The notes below the pieces were generated by a model, which saw only the letters and a program-made list of their open reading frames with translations, had not been told where the DNA came from and made no database searches. From Alentia gelatinosa (lineage: Eukaryota; Annelida; Polychaeta; Phyllodocida; Polynoidae): a stretch of DNA of 64,000 nt. The stretch spans positions 2,775,122-2,839,121 of the forward strand of contig OX465580.1 of assembly GCA_950022655.1 (NCBI GenBank), written 5' to 3'. A program made the position numbers and the translations under genes. Shown here piece by piece: positions 1 through 12,600 of this stretch; within the stretch, counting starts at the first letter, position 1; each line of letters begins with the position of its first letter.

Positions 1-62
1 ATGGAGATTTAAATAATCTAAACTGGATTTGCGAAGTAATTTGTCATTGAATGTCATTGAAA

Positions 63-236
63 GGGGTGAAATAAATCCAGAACTGCACTTGAATTGGATC
101 AGTCTGGGTTTATTTATGTCACACATTTTGTGGGCTCCATAATTTCGAAGACGAGTGATATTGCAGAGCCCACAAAATGTGTGACATAACTAAAGTCAAA
201 CTCAAGCGAGTGGCGTCTAGATTTTATCCCACCCTG
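63..236. mobile_element. Hairpin MITE
   Basis: Near-complete inverted repeat: the inner arms TTATGTCACACATTTTGTGG and their complement face a 30-bp loop; the outer arms (GGGGTGAAATAAATC / ...TTTTATCCCACCC) are more diverged. Confidence 0.65.
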
Positions 237-730
237 TTTCCACATTTTTTCAGTATTAGGAAGTAGTGGCATAAAGAACACTTTATGTCACACCCGTGAC
301 ATAAAGAAATCCCATGTTAGGCCTATGGCGTTTTTTATTAGGGGTAGGATAAATACAAAATACTTCACTTATTTGGATGCTCTGCAATCATCACTGGGCC
401 TCGCCTCAATGATGATTGTGGCCCATTGAAAATTATTGTGTATATATCTGATTCTCGATGCAGTACTTTATATGTTTTTGTTGGCATAAACATTGCAACA
501 ATATGACAGATAAACAATAAATGGTCTCTCAACAGTCTCCTATATTTGTGCATAATTATATACCAGTGCTCGAATGTCTCAGGTTTATGCCCCAGTAGTA
601 ATGATTTCATTCGTCCACACTGTGGCGTAATATATATAATACTACCCGCTGTACCACGTGACCACTCATTCTCCTATTTAGTGAGTTGTAGAATGGTATT
701 CTTAATGATTTCTATGTATATAATAATAAA

Positions 731-870
731 AAGACATAGTGAGTGTGTCTGAATTCCATTTGTTCCTCGATATTTTGGTCAGAAATACGTCTCATTCATC
801 GAATTTGGTGAGTATTTCTGACCAAAATATCTCTGAACAGATTCCATTCAGACACACTAACCATGTCTTT
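731..870. mobile_element. Hairpin MITE
   Basis: Inverted arms starting AAGACATAGTGAGTGTGTCT and meeting around ATTTTGGTCAGAAATA / TATTTCTGACCAAAAT. No coding content. Confidence 0.65.
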
Positions 871-1097
871 CTATATTATTAGATAACAGAATCTTTACAC
901 CAACACTGACCTGGCATTATCTTTTTTTTTTTTTTAATAATGATTTTATTCCACATTCTGACATAGTTGACATTTCTTCCATGTGGAGCACCAGTAGTAG
1001 TACTCCAAGTAGCATCAAATATGTGAGGTATAAGTACATGTAAACAGGCAATCAAATGTAATGGGTATGAGGTAATGTTATGAGATTAGATACATTC

Positions 1098-1218
1098 ACA
1101 ATATTGCCATGATTTCGATCTGAGTGGCCGTATTCTCCGCGTAGTTGACGCGTAGTATTGCGTAACGTCAACTACAAGGAGAATACGGCCACACAGATCG
1201 AAATCATGGTAATGTTGT
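1098..1218. mobile_element. Hairpin MITE (GTTGACGCGTAGTA family)
   Basis: Inverted arms ATGATTTCGATCTGAGTGGC / GATCGAAATCAT with a central GTAGTTGACGCGTAGTATTG loop. The same loop motif occurs in the hairpin at 9373-9514, so the two belong to one family. Confidence 0.65.
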
Positions 1219-1466
1219 ATTTATTACTCACTTATTTTTAGATTTAAGCAATAAATATGATCGTTAGAAAACTTTTCAACATAGTTAAGAAGTTATGTTT
1301 GGGACTATTTTCATCTCAATGGGACTACTTTCATCTCAAAAATCCGTATCCTCCTAGGAGGGTCCGTATCCTACTCAGTAGCGATCTGTAATCTCCATAG
1401 GCTTAGTATGGAGACTCTGTATCAGGTGGGTAATAAAAGTTACAATACACACAGTTGTTATTACAT

Positions 1467-1960
1467 CTAGATCAACTGGTCCTTAAATGCCTTTTTACTT
1501 TCTACCCTCTGCTGTTCGGGTGTCAGCTGGTTCCACAGGGCAACGCCCCTGTATTTTGGTGATCGTTTATAAGATTCATTTTTAAATCTGTATTCCAGAA
1601 ACCGTACTTTTTTGTCACCTCTTGTGCCACAAGTCTTGTGGTCAATTAGTTTGTTACACTGTAACATGTTGTGCATACGGGTTGATAAGTGATTTTCACG
1701 TCTCTTGGTTAAGCTGACTTAGTCGCATTGGTTTATCACTGACATTCTCCAGATCAGTTTTCAGTATGATTCGTAACGCCCTGTGTTAGCTATACCAAAA
1801 ATGAACAAACAGTTTTCAAGTATTGGTCTGATAGAGGACGTGTATATCAGTTTAGCCACATCAAATGTAACAAGATGCCTTATCTTTCCCAATCTAAATG
1901 TTTTCGACATCGCACTTTTTGTCACATTTCTTAAATGATAATCTACATGCACAGAAGACT
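1467..1960 (-). mobile_element. Degenerate non-LTR retrotransposon: reverse transcriptase C-terminal remnant
   Basis: Two minus-strand frames separated by stops or shifts. The first holds D-V-A-K-L-I-Y-T-S-S-I-R-P-I-L-E, the A-K-x-x-Y-x-S-x-I-R-P-x-L block after the catalytic domain in CR1/RTE/jockey-like polymerases. The second ends RGVALWNQLTPEQQRVESKK, then A-F-K-D-Q-L-I and a stop, the usual W-N-x-L-P C-terminus. Catalytic residues are absent. Dead 5'-truncated copy. Confidence 0.7.
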
Positions 1961-2708
1961 CAAATATGTTCTGATTTTATTTTAGGCTAAATATTTATTT
2001 TAATATTCATCACTCATTGAGTATGAGTTACCGTACATGTAGGCCTGTTTAATATGAATCCCCAATGTTAAGACTATGTCAAACACAAACCAATATAGTC
2101 TATTTAATTATGTTCATTCAATATTAATGATTTTATGATAAGATCAGTCTTAATAATAGTTTTCATCATCAGAAATCACTGTCACAAAACGGTTTTTTTT
2201 AGTTTTTTTTAAAGGTTTTTATTTATACTGGAGGAAAACAGCTTGGCAATGTAATGCCTATCCTCCGCTGGCTCCAGTCTGAAGTGATCTTGTATAGCCT
2301 ATGTCCAGATTATGGACTTACATGGCCTTCAACAGAATTTCATTAAAATTAATCAGTTAAAATTTGAGTTTATACAACAGTGTAAATACATGCGTGTACT
2401 AGTACCAACCATTTTGGTGAGTAATTGTACAACTTGACTTCTTAATCATTTTATAATCAACACCACTATACAGACCGTTAAGATGTGTTCAGTATTCATA
2501 TAATCATATTCAATGACAGACGTTGTCCATGCTCAGTACACATAAATATAGCAAAGTATATATTGATGAAAATCCACTGAGAGATTTCATAGTTGACAGA
2601 GCTGTGGCCTAATTTGGAAACACATGGTTTTTAAAAAACCGTCAGTTGATCATGAAGATGGATATCAATTTTTTAAAACGACTAGCTTTGTGTGTGAGTG
2701 GTATCTGG

Positions 2709-3437
2709 GACCTGTTTCACTAGTCTCGTGCACTGCACGAAAACAACCGTTTTATTCATATATACGCCAACACGGAAGTGCATGTATTGGCTGGATATTG
2801 ACTTGTTTTCATTTATATACGCCCAGGCCTTATATACGACAGACGCGTCTTGGCTGTATTTCACACCCGGCGTATATGAGAGAAAATACCCTCTGCCGCC
2901 CCTTTGTGTTGGTAGAAGTACAGGTGTCCTCAGTAGGAAGCCCTACCCCCAAACCCCCCACCCCCCCACTCCCCCACCCCCTGCCACCTTCCCCCACCCG
3001 CTCTCAGTGAAGCCCTGTTCACTGGACGCTTATATATACGCCCACAGATGAGGTGTATACACACATGTATTAAGACGACCTTGTAGACGCAAAATACCTA
3101 CTTATATACGCCAGGCACATTCATATGTAAAATGGTGGTTTTCGTGCAGTGGTGACATGTCTGTTGCTCCATACAGACATTGGGTTTGTCTAGTTTCGTG
3201 ACAACAAAAGTAGCTGCCCTTAGGAAATACAGACCCCAAACATAAGAATTAGACAAATCTAGACACATCATGGACGTGTATCACTAGTTTTGTGACAAAA
3301 GTGTTAGACGGATATGAAAAGCGGCACTAACAGTGCAAGCAAGAACGGACAAAACAGAGTCTAATGTCTAGTTCTCATGAAACCGGACACACCATCTAGA
3401 CGCCATCTAGACATGTCACTGTCTAGTGAAACAGGTC
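2709..3437. mobile_element. CCWGG-type MITE with GACCTGTTTCACTAG ends
   Basis: 729 bp. Terminal inverted repeat GACCTGTTTCACTAG. Flanks are TCTGG (left) and CCAGG (right), a degenerate CCWGG duplication. The interior holds TATATACGCC motifs, a C-rich run (about 2941-3000) and one copy of the ~140-bp repeat found three times at 22.04-22.42 kb. Confidence 0.7.
2938..3003. repeat. C-rich low-complexity tract
   Basis: Runs of C interrupted by single A or T (CCCCCACCCCC type), inside the MITE 2709-3437. G-rich on the minus strand, so it could form a G-quadruplex. Confidence 0.6.
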
Positions 3438-3442
3438 CCAGG

Positions 3443-4341
3443 TCTTGCTCTGCACTGGATCACTCTCCAAGCAGAGATCCTGCACTCTACTTCCTGCGGC
3501 TGCTTGTATCTCTGCACCAACCTGCCTGTTTGGGACAGAATCTGTCCTATCCGCCAGTTTTTCAAATATTCTAAATTTGTCATGGTTTGGGCAGTATTTG
3601 TATTCTACTTGTACATAGAGATACATATATTAAAAAAATATAAAAAAAAATTACGAACAGTATGTCGGAGACCAATGAGCGTAATGGCGGTCACAGAGCA
3701 TGTGAGCCCGCGAAATAACATGTGAATATCATGTGACCTCATGAATATTCATCAAGGAAGTGGTCCTGTGTCTCCCGAAATATATATCTATATAATAATA
3801 TGTCCGATATAATTATACAAGCCATATATTTATATGGTTAATGATTTACACTCATTTTTGTTATTTGTTATTTCAAACCAGACACAGTCTCTGGGATTAC
3901 TTTTTTCAGCGGAAAGCACCTCATGTGTTGCAGGGTTTTGTTTTGTCAACAAGACACATGTGCCTACTCGAAGGGGCAGCCTAATCCACCTTGCATTCAC
4001 ATTATAAAGTGGTTTAAAGCTGAAGAAGAAACAGCTTTAATGTCTGTATAGCTCATTTAACAATTCCAATAATATATTGTTTGAGTTTCATAACTTTTGA
4101 CAGTTACACTGTTTTGAATCTGAAATCTTGGCTGGTTGCCCTTGTCCTTTGTGGATACCGAGGGAACCAGCGTTGGGTTGAGGCAGAGATTAGCAAGTGA
4201 TGGTGCCGCGAAAGATCTGCGGGGAGAGTGGCACTGGATACCTTTCATCTTCAGGAAGTTGGTACAATTGAACATGGAGGTCTATGATATTATTTCACCA
4301 TTAAATTGCTGTTGACATGTGCACCATACTTGGTGATCGAA
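3443..4341. other. No gene recognised
   Basis: AT-rich intergenic sequence between two MITEs. Contains A-rich runs (3630-3655) and a TATATATCT cluster near 3780. Nothing supportable as coding. Confidence 0.5.
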
Positions 4342-4346
4342 CCTGG

Positions 4347-4641
4347 GACCTGTTTCAGTAGTCTCGTGACATTAGGCCTAGACAGACATCAACAGCAGCA
4401 CCAACAGTGCAAGCAACCGCGGAAAAAGACTAGCAAATATCAGAAGATCGAAGTGGCCAATCTTTTTCATATTTGGAAGAATTATAGATTATATGTATCC
4501 CCTAATTATCTTAAAGTGTCATTGCTTAATTCCTATGAGAAGTGAGTGAAATTCTGTGTGTCATCGATTGCAATATTGTGATCTGTCCATATGGTGTCAC
4601 AGATGCCATCTAGACATGTCACGAAACTACTGAAACAGGTC
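4347..4641. mobile_element. CCWGG-type MITE with GACCTGTTTCAGTAG ends
   Basis: 295 bp, terminal inverted repeats GACCTGTTTCAGTAG, flanked on both sides by a perfect CCTGG duplication (4342-4346 and 4642-4646). The interior holds the shared core (CATATTTGG...GATTATA-like block) also seen in the elements at 5.1, 22.6, 46.4 and 48.5 kb. Confidence 0.8.
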
Positions 4642-4674
4642 CCTGGTATATACCACACTTATCTATGGCTCCCT

Positions 4675-4828
4675 ATGTATTTATCTCACCCCTGGTATTT
4701 ATGTCCAATAAGCCTAACATTGGGAACTCGTTCTCCATGCCCCTACAAGTATTGAAGTCCATTATCCTTAGTCTATATCCTGTGTGTTGTCCATTCTCTT
4801 AGTGTGCACAGGGGTGAGATAAATACAT
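4675..4828. mobile_element. Hairpin MITE (GGGGTGAGATAAATA family)
   Basis: Arms ATGTATTTATCTCACCCC and GGGGTGAGATAAATACAT. Related pieces occur at 8098-8216 and near 24340-24400 (CTTAACATT...GAACTCGT and CACCCCAG motifs). Confidence 0.6.
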
Positions 4829-5108
4829 AAAGCAACTCCTTTTGGTCAAAGTCTGGTCTTAGAGGTAGGATGGTTCAATTGTTGCATAGATTTATCGTAC
4901 AACTCTCCTTTGTTCTCCAAATTGTCATAAATTGTAGCTTATGCAAATTCGCAAATATAGTCTAATTCTGTTTCACTATTGCAATAATCAGCAATTTTGT
5001 AATCAAATTGTTGTTTGGGATTTATGAGAAAGGCCTGAATATCGCCTTATTGACATGAAGGTCATTTTCCATGAGCCAAATGATCGTAGGTTTATTCAAC
5101 GATACAGG

Positions 5109-5897
5109 GCCTTGTTTTTTAGTCACGATATCCTCTTTGTAAGACATCTTACAGCTGTCAGTGTACTATAGATAAGACCTCTTTGGGGATCGGCCAACGA
5201 TTGTCCCTCAAGGGCACTTAGGCTGCAGCCAGGTGTACTATAGATAAGACATCTTAAGGGTCACGTGGTTCAAAATGTCTTCCAAAGTGTCTTAGACCTA
5301 AGACATCTATGGACATGTCGTACAGAATGCGCAACTTCACTTCCCGTAAGAATTAAGCAATGAAATTTTAACACCAGTAAGGGATACATATACCCTATAA
5401 TCCTCCCAAATATGAAGAAAATCGGTCCCACCGTTTCGAAGTAATCGGCGTTTGAATTTCGTCATAGCAATCATCTGCTCTGGTGGCCAGTGTATTTTTT
5501 CCGATACCTCCGCTAATTTATCCAGCGACCTTGACATTGACTGCGTATCCGGAGGTGGGAGGGTGACTGGCCACCAGAGCAGACGATTGATATGACGAAG
5601 AAGCCGATCTTCTTCATATTTGGTACGATTATAGGTCAAATGTATCCCCTACTCATGTTAAAATTTCAATTCTAAAGTCTTATGGGAAGCACGGGAAATC
5701 CTCTATATACACACAGTGAGGTTTGATAGAACCTGAGACAGTTCTATACTTGAGACACTTTTAGCGGCGATCGAGCGCGCCGCACTGAGACCGTGTCTAT
5801 AGCACATCCGCCATTTTGTGTCTTGCAAATTGTCTTCCGATCGCAGAGATGTCTCAGCATATCGCTGGCCGATTATGTCGTGACTGAAAAACAGGGC
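5109..5897. mobile_element. CCWGG-type MITE with GCC(T/C)TGTTTTTYAGTC ends
   Basis: 789 bp; inverted ends GCCTTGTTTTTTAGTC and, inverted, GCCCTGTTTTTCAGTC. Right flank is CCAGG, left flank ACAGG. The interior contains an inverted module around TGGTGGCCAGT / ACTGGCCACCA (about 5337-5660). Confidence 0.72.
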
Positions 5898-6364
5898 CCA
5901 GGAATCCGTCCTGACTCAAGGGACATTCTCTGGGCAATGTCCTGGGACATGTCCTGATGCATGATCTCAGTACAATCTACCATATATCTCACCAAAGATC
6001 ACACATCACCCAGGACAACCTTTATGAAACAAATTCTATAATAAGTCGTACACACTTTCCTTTATCATGAGTTATATAGTCTTGTAAAGCCAGGATATGT
6101 CCTCCAGATTATTAAACGGTACCCTCTTCCATATGGGTTTCGTTCTTTTTCAAGGATGTCTTGAGCAGCATTGCACTTCAGTAGAACCTTTCCAATAGCA
6201 ATCATCAACAAACCATCAGGAAATTCACCAAGAAATAAATCCTTGTTACTTTAAGTCCTGCACGTCGAACCTTGATATTTTCTCAAAGTCAATGCTAAGT
6301 GCTTTGACTTTCACATTCATTCAGGTTTCTATATCGTTGATGTATTTGATAAAATGGTGAGAGA

Positions 6365-6485
6365 GACTTCATATCATGTCCTGGTAGCACAGAAGCCTGA
6401 CTTCTGGTATCTGTAAGTGGCACTGATCCAAGCAGCACACAATGACATTATAAATTCCTCTCCTTTGCACTGAAAAAATAAGATA
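6365..6485 (-). pseudogene. Diverged relative of candidate exon G (block B0)
   Basis: The minus strand reads Q-I-P-E-V-R-L-L-C-Y-Q-D-M-I and then a stop, aligning with SSESGLLCYQEGASS of exon G. Similarity continues weakly past the stop (H-F-I-K-Y...). It sits left of gene 1 at the position expected for a third, older block B. Confidence 0.35.
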
Positions 6486-6525
6486 AAGGCAAATATAAAA
6501 GAGAAGCAACACATTAATATTCATA

Positions 6526-6722
6526 TAGGGCCTGTTTCTATTGGCCGACAAACATGGTGTAGATCTTTTGTGTTTTCCTAATAACCTATTTATATTTTGC
6601 GTCAGCAGTGCTAAGTCCGTTGGTGGTTCCTGACTGTATATTGGTGATGGCCAATGGGAATCGGCCATTAGGAGAACACAAAAATAACTACACTGTGTTT
6701 GTTGGCCAAATGGAAACCGCGG
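6526..6722. mobile_element. Inverted-repeat MITE (GGCCTGTTTCTATTGGCC ends)
   Basis: Ends GGCCTGTTTCTATTGGCC and GGCCAAATGGAAACCGC inverted; inner TTTTGTGTTTTCCTAAT arms also pair. The ends resemble, but are not the same as, the CCWGG group. Confidence 0.55.
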
Positions 6723-6879
6723 AACAGACCATACAGCAATATTTATGAGATATATACAATTTACATATATGGTTACTATGCTGAGGAAATGATCGAGTAG
6801 TGTTCATATTTATAAAAAGTTGTGTTGTATCTCTACAAATCTACAAAAAATTAAGTTTTATTATATAGAACTCGTTCCT

Positions 6880-6970
6880 GGAGGTCAGGCCGTATGGATA
6901 CAAAGGAGTTGCGGTCAGCAATTCAGCTTCACTGAATCTCTGACCTTGGCCAGTTTGTATCCATACAACC
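6880..6970. mobile_element. Small inverted repeat (GTATGGATACAAA)
   Basis: Arms GTATGGATACAAA and TTTGTATCCATAC with paired GGTCAG / CTGACC inside. Probably a short MITE. Confidence 0.45.
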
Positions 6971-8097
6971 CCACTTCTATTAAAGACAAATGCTGGTAGT
7001 GATTTCTAAATTCTATTGAGATTTGCAAATAACTCAGGATAATATAAGTTCTATATATCAGCAAATAGAAAATGCAAAGAAAATGGCATGTCACCATGCT
7101 AACTTCTATGAGAGGGCCATCTGAAAATGTAAGTGCTTAATTATTGGTGTCTATGGGAAAATACAATATTTTGACTTTGTTGCTAAATGACACTGATGTT
7201 CTATTGCTGTCTTCAAATAATTCTGGATTATTATAGTTGGGAACATGTTCAAATGAGAAATGGTAAGAAAATACTAAGTCACCATGCTAATTTCTATGGG
7301 AAAGCCATCTGAAGAAGGTAAGTGCTTATCTATTGGTGTCTATGGGAAACTGCAATATGTTCATGATACCAGATGGCAGTGCCAGTGTCAAATATTAGTT
7401 CCGAGTGTTAAACCAGGGGGCCTTTCAATACCTACCCGCATTTGTCTTTAACAGTCTCACTTCACACACTGTAGGTTTGAATTATATATTAGAAATCTTG
7501 ATGTCAAAGTTGATACACTTACCCCAGCTCACTGTGGAAATGACCTTCACCAAGTTACTTCTCCCAGGCTTTGTATGGTTCTAAGGGTGTCAACATGATG
7601 AATAATGAGACTATATCTGGATTTCTGTGATACACATTCACATTTACTACTGTTCTAATAATGTTCGACAGGATGAGGTTAGAGCGGGTGTCATTGGCAA
7701 GTTAATTTAAAATCCTAATCGTGCTGTAAAGCCTTATATAATCACAATGTCACGACAATGTAGGTAAAAGTCACATTTACACTCTCCAAACACACTGTGA
7801 AATATAGGGCACACTCTGTACATATTTCACCAGTAATTCTTGCATAGCAATGGTTAGTAAATATAAAGTATACATGCACCAGTTTATTAGCCTTCTGTCA
7901 ATCAACAGTTTGCTCATGGTGAAATAATGATTAGTAAAATTAAATATAAAATTCATTCATTTGATAATTAGAAGGAAACCCACTCGATGAAAATAGCTTG
8001 GTCGGTACTACACCAAGTTTGACTGCACAGTTATTTATGAAGCAAAGCTGAGTGAATTAGTGAATTTATTGGGTACATAAGCTTCACAGCCATGGAG

Positions 8098-8216
8098 TAC
8101 GAGTTCCTAATGTTAAGCCTATGGTGAAAAATACTGGGGTGAGATAATAATTGTGAGATAATAATAATCTCACCCCAGATATTTTTTCTCCATAGACTTA
8201 ACATTGCGAACTCGTA
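8098..8216. mobile_element. Hairpin MITE
   Basis: Arms TACGAGTTCCTAATGTTAAG and inverted copy ending CTTAACATTGCGAACTCGTA, with CTGGGGTGAGATAATAAT / ATTATTATCTCACCCCAG in the middle. Related to the 4675 element. Confidence 0.65.
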
Positions 8217-8310
8217 TCTAACACCCATTAGATATTTAGGAAAAATATCCAATGGGGGATATTGTCACAAATGTTAGCCCATTAGTCAATATTAAAGGTG
8301 AGATAAATTC

Positions 8311-8454
8311 GGAAACCCATTCAAGTTTAGGGTCAGAGCTCGATCCCATCTGATTTGAATCACATAGTAATTCACGCGGCTTCGCCTTGTGAATTACTAC
8401 GTGATTCAAACTCAATGTAATACAGGCTCAGACCCTAAACTTTCATGGGTTTCC
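8311..8454. mobile_element. Hairpin MITE
   Basis: Arms GGAAACCCATTCAAGTTTAG and their inverse; inner GTAATTCACGCGGCTTCGCC loop. A one-sided relative lies at about 24475-24565 (AGAAACCCACTCAATGG...). Confidence 0.65.
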
Positions 8455-8623
8455 TCTATAGAAATATCGCCCACATGCCCACTTGTTGCATATCTGAAAA
8501 TATAAGAATTGAAAAGAATTAGTTCTCATCAGGTCCCAGTAAAAAAATACTTTAAAAAGGACTATTTTGGCAGCAATCTATGAATACCACATCTAGATGA
8601 AATAACACAGGAAATTCTTAAAG

Positions 8624-9068
8624 GGGAGCGTCCACCAACCAGGACAAGGCTACGACAATGGCATTCCGACAAGACCATGACAGGAATTGGAAATCGTATT
8701 GTAGCCTTGTCTTGGATGGTGGACCCCAGTTCCTGACAAGAGGCTATGACAAGGCCATAACAGGCTGCGACTTCACGCTTGTCAGGGGCCTGTCGGGGGC
8801 CTTCCGACAAGGCTACAACCACATCAAACATGTTCAATTTTCCCCACGACTGGACCTTTGTCGTGGAGTGTTGTGGTTTCCTCTATATCACTGCCGTAGT
8901 GTATCGGGACCATGGACACCTTTTTATGGCAACCAACGACGTCTACGACACGCCCCGACACTGCTGTCGTAAAGCCCCTCTTCTCACGACAAGGCTGCAA
9001 CAAGGTGCTGATAGGAACTTTCTTGTCGGCCCTTGTTGTAGCCTTGTCGTGGTTGGTGGACGCCCGCC
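8624..9068. mobile_element. MITE with GCGTCCACCAACCA ends
   Basis: About 445 bp with inverted ends GCGTCCACCAACCAGGACAA and TTGTCGTGGTTGGTGGACGC. Internal GACAAGGCTACGACAA-type motifs repeat many times in both directions. Confidence 0.65.
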
Positions 9069-9372
9069 GTATGTTTGACTCATGCCGATAAGGATTGTTG
9101 TTTCTTGTCGATTGTTGTTACACAGTAGCCGTGCAGATAGAGATACGGCATGAGTCTTATATGATAAGATTGTAGCAATATATCATATATGTGATAAAGT
9201 GCCATAACATAAGATCTGTTAGATTTAAGGAAACCTTATAAATATCTGATACAGAAAACCTGAAATTGATCTTAAAGGTTTCAAAATACAATTGCTCATG
9301 ATTCGTTAATGTCATATACAGGCTTCATATCCACATTAATTCTACCTCTAAAAGAAAACTGACATATATACA

Positions 9373-9514
9373 CAATATTGACTGGTTTCAGATAAAAGCG
9401 GTCGTATGCTCCGAGGAGTTGACGCGTAGTAATATCCGAGCGTATGCGAGGATATTGCGCAGAGTCAACTCTGAGGAGCATACAAACGCTTTTATCTGAA
9501 ACCAGTCTATATTG
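9373..9514. mobile_element. Hairpin MITE (GTTGACGCGTAGTA family)
   Basis: Arms CAATATTGACTGGTTTCAGA and inverse, GAGTTGACGCGTAGTAATAT loop shared with 1098-1218. Sits at the left end of block A1. Confidence 0.65.
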
Positions 9515-9699
9515 TATTTATTATCCACCTTTTCTTGACGAGTGGCATGTCGATATCAGTTCGTTTTAGTTATGCACTATTTTTCCACACACACTATTTT
9601 TCCGTATGCGCCACCCGGAGCATACAACATATCCGTATGCACCGGGTATGTCCATACAAACTCCCTATGTGTTTTCTATGGACACTTTGTATTAGGTGG

Positions 9700-12600
9700 A
9701 TAATAAAAAGTGAGATCTACTAGTGAAATATAACCACCTTACCTGTGCTGTTGCCCTGCGTAGAGTATTTCTGTTTGTGTGACACCGAACAAGCTGGACC
9801 CATAGACATCAGTAGGACATACTCTGGATACCTCATGTACTTTGTTTTTCATCATATTTGCTGTTACCATATATGGCAGCAGATCCTTTCCTTTCGGTTG
9901 TTATAAATTATTATACAATATCATTTGTGTTAATGGATCATAATTGAAATCTCCTACAATTCCCATTACTTTCAACACAGAAGTTGTTGGAAGAATACTT
10001 GCAAGATAAGTTATGCAATTCTACACAATATGCCAAAATTAAGTTTTATTTCTTTTGTAGCAAAATAGCTGCAGCTGAAAATGATTTGGTACAGTAGGAA
10101 ATTGATGTGGGAAATTTGCGGAAAATATTTCGAAGTAGTTCAGAGTTGCACTCCCAGAAGAAGCATCAGAAGCTGTTCCACTTCATCCAACTTCTCTATC
10201 GCCAACCAACGTACTTCAGTGTATACATTCTTTCTTGGCATTTTCAAAAATATGGTAGGTTGAAGTATTGTCCAAGAAAAATTGCTGTCACTTTAAAGGA
10301 TGTAGACACATGTTCAACCAAATGAAGTTTGGATCAAAAAGAATTTCCTTGACCCAGTTGACGCACGTTTCGCATACCGGTTTACGATTGGAAGGAGCAG
10401 TGAAGCGAAAATTATTTGGTCATTGGTATAGACTTGCTAGCAGGCAAACTTGGGTGCCATCTAACCCCTAATAAAATCTCATTATCCCTATCATTTCACC
10501 AGTTATGGGCCTTACTTTGAATTGTCTTGACCTAAATACATGCCTATTTGTGTCTTGAGGTATACATAGACCAACTGAGCAATAAATATCATGTTTTGCT
10601 CAACAAAAATGCTAAAGGAGTACTTGTTCAATATGTAATGAGATCTGATGAGAAAAGTACTAATTTCAAATTTACATTTCTTCAAATGTTACATATATCA
10701 AAACCAACATACCTTGTAAATAACTTGACGTCGAATGTTGAAATGTACTGGTGCTCCTTGTTTTCTTGCAGGTAGACTGAGATGTGATAAACTGGTAATT
10801 CTCCTGGTGTTGGTACTTGACTTGACTTGTCCCATTAATTTGAACCTTAAATTTTTTTTATTTCTTCAAACGCTTCTTTCCCATCAGCAGTCAAGTGCCC
10901 TGATTCAATGTTTCATCCTGTGTATCCTTCTTGGTGGTATTGTGCTGAGCGATGGTTACTGCTAGAAGTTTGGAGTTGGGTATTATGATACATTCGAAAT
11001 ATCATATGCAACTCAATGGCTCTGAGGGTCTCATGTGCTGAGGCTCTCCTTCCATTGACTTATTAGATAAACACAACTGGGATACTCAACCTCAATTGAT
11101 TGGTGTAAATACACTCTCACTGCCTTCTGTGAGATGGATCTCTGGTGTGCTTAGCCTTTTAGGGGACACCTGAATGCATCAGGGTTTGAGTGAAAGGCAT
11201 TTTACTGAATGTTTATTGATCAACACATACTAGAAGTTCATTTATACCTTCAATTTCCATGATTTTGGGAGAAGAAAAATATTTTGGAATATGAAAAATG
11301 AAACAGTTATTTTACTGTTTGATTTCATACCCCATAATTTTGCTGTTTGATTTCATACCCCAAAATATTTTCCTGTTCGTGAATAATAGTTGCAGTAGTT
11401 GCGCATATTGATTACAGTTTTTATTGTGACTTGGCATAACAGGTGATAATATCTGGATGATATCAATACATTGGTTTTCATATAAGGTGGCCAACCTTGT
11501 GTCTTATAGTGGTGACTTCAGTATAAAGAAAAACTAAGGTCATAGGAGAAGGGTCATTACATGACAATAGGGTACAGTGATCTAAACTGTTTGATGATGT
11601 GTGCTTTTTCTTGAGAAAACACCCAAGTATTCAATATAGCCGAATTCAGGTCTCTCGCTGAGCCTCAATCTTGTGCTATACCTGCAATATATATTGACAC
11701 AGCCGATTCTCATCAGGGCTATAGAACAGGAGTTCATCAAGTGACATACAATCTCCCTTAAGATCGGCCACACTCCCTGTCAACATCTGGTCCTGCTCCT
11801 GGCCACGTCTCGCTGTAAAGTTAAGGTTGAGTCGTTGCCTGGCATGAGCAGTAGCTGCCAGTCTGTGATGGAAAAAACGATTCTGAGCAACAGATTCTGA
11901 CAACTTTGAGATATGTCTGTTATGGGGCCAGGAATACCTGAATCCCCATGGCTGCACTGTTCTGCTGCTTCTGTCAGCTTAATCTGCCTGATTTCTCAGA
12001 TGTGGCTCCTTTTCTTTAAGAATGTCATCAAGTTGAAGTTATAGCCCATCAGAAGACATTTAATCGGTGCATTAGCTTCTGTCAGTAGAACTTGCTCATG
12101 AGAAGGCTGCAGGCAGTTTAAAGAGAGGCTTTCGCCTTCTGAAATGTGCTGCTCAGATGGACTTATTTAGCATTGTCCCTTAATGTATCAGCACCATGTT
12201 CGTGTTTTCATCAGTTAATTTTTCTCTGTGAGTAGTACTGGCTTATGAGCAGGCTGAAGGCAATATTACATGAGGTCTGTTCATGGTGATATGCAGGTGC
12301 AATCCTCTGAAATTATATGCTCTGATGAGCTAAATATGTGTGGTCCTTTGATGTGTCGGTAACCAGCTTTTGTTTTTACCAGTTTCTGACTGCAGTACCA
12401 AAGAAATTTAAGGTACCACCAAAAAGCAATACTACCTTCAAAATGGAGAAATCTAAGATTTTACAATTCTTTAGAATTTAGGGTGTATCTTCAGTATTCT
12501 CAAATTTTAAACAAAACATAAATGAAAATTTACATTTGGGCATGGTACCAAATGCTACTCAGTTATTATGTTTTCTCCCAGTGATTCAGGCAAAAAAATA

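Larger units (their letters stand above)
5903..8097. other. Diverged block B0 intergenic sequence
   Basis: Contains the exon G relative (6365-6485) and two inverted-repeat elements. The remainder shows a local duplication: GCATGTCACCATGCTAACTT near 7085 and AAGTCACCATGCTAATTTCT near 7278, each followed by TATTGGTGTCTATGGGAAA. No gene seen. Confidence 0.45.

Noticed and set aside
4306..4545. Recurrent peptide-like pattern ending K-I-S-L-L-N-S-Y-G-K in several elements
   Set aside because: It is part of the shared MITE core. The frame is not kept upstream and the elements are too short to encode a transposase.
9990..10260. Frame with E-V-E-Q-L-L-M-L-L-L-G resembling Hook/girdin-type segments
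   Set aside because: The resemblance is a short leucine-rich run, the flanking frame differs among the four copies, and no neighbouring domain sequence is present.
10260..10475. Minus-strand C-E-T-C-V-N-W-V-K-E-I-L piece resembling the start of a saposin-like fold
   Set aside because: Only A1 is fully open. A2, A3 first and A3 second copies have stops or shifts, so a real domain cannot be supported.
11676..11957. Minus-strand frame with a proline/arginine-rich start, repeated in A2
   Set aside because: The start is GTG, the A2 copy has an in-frame TAA, and no splice sites frame it convincingly.
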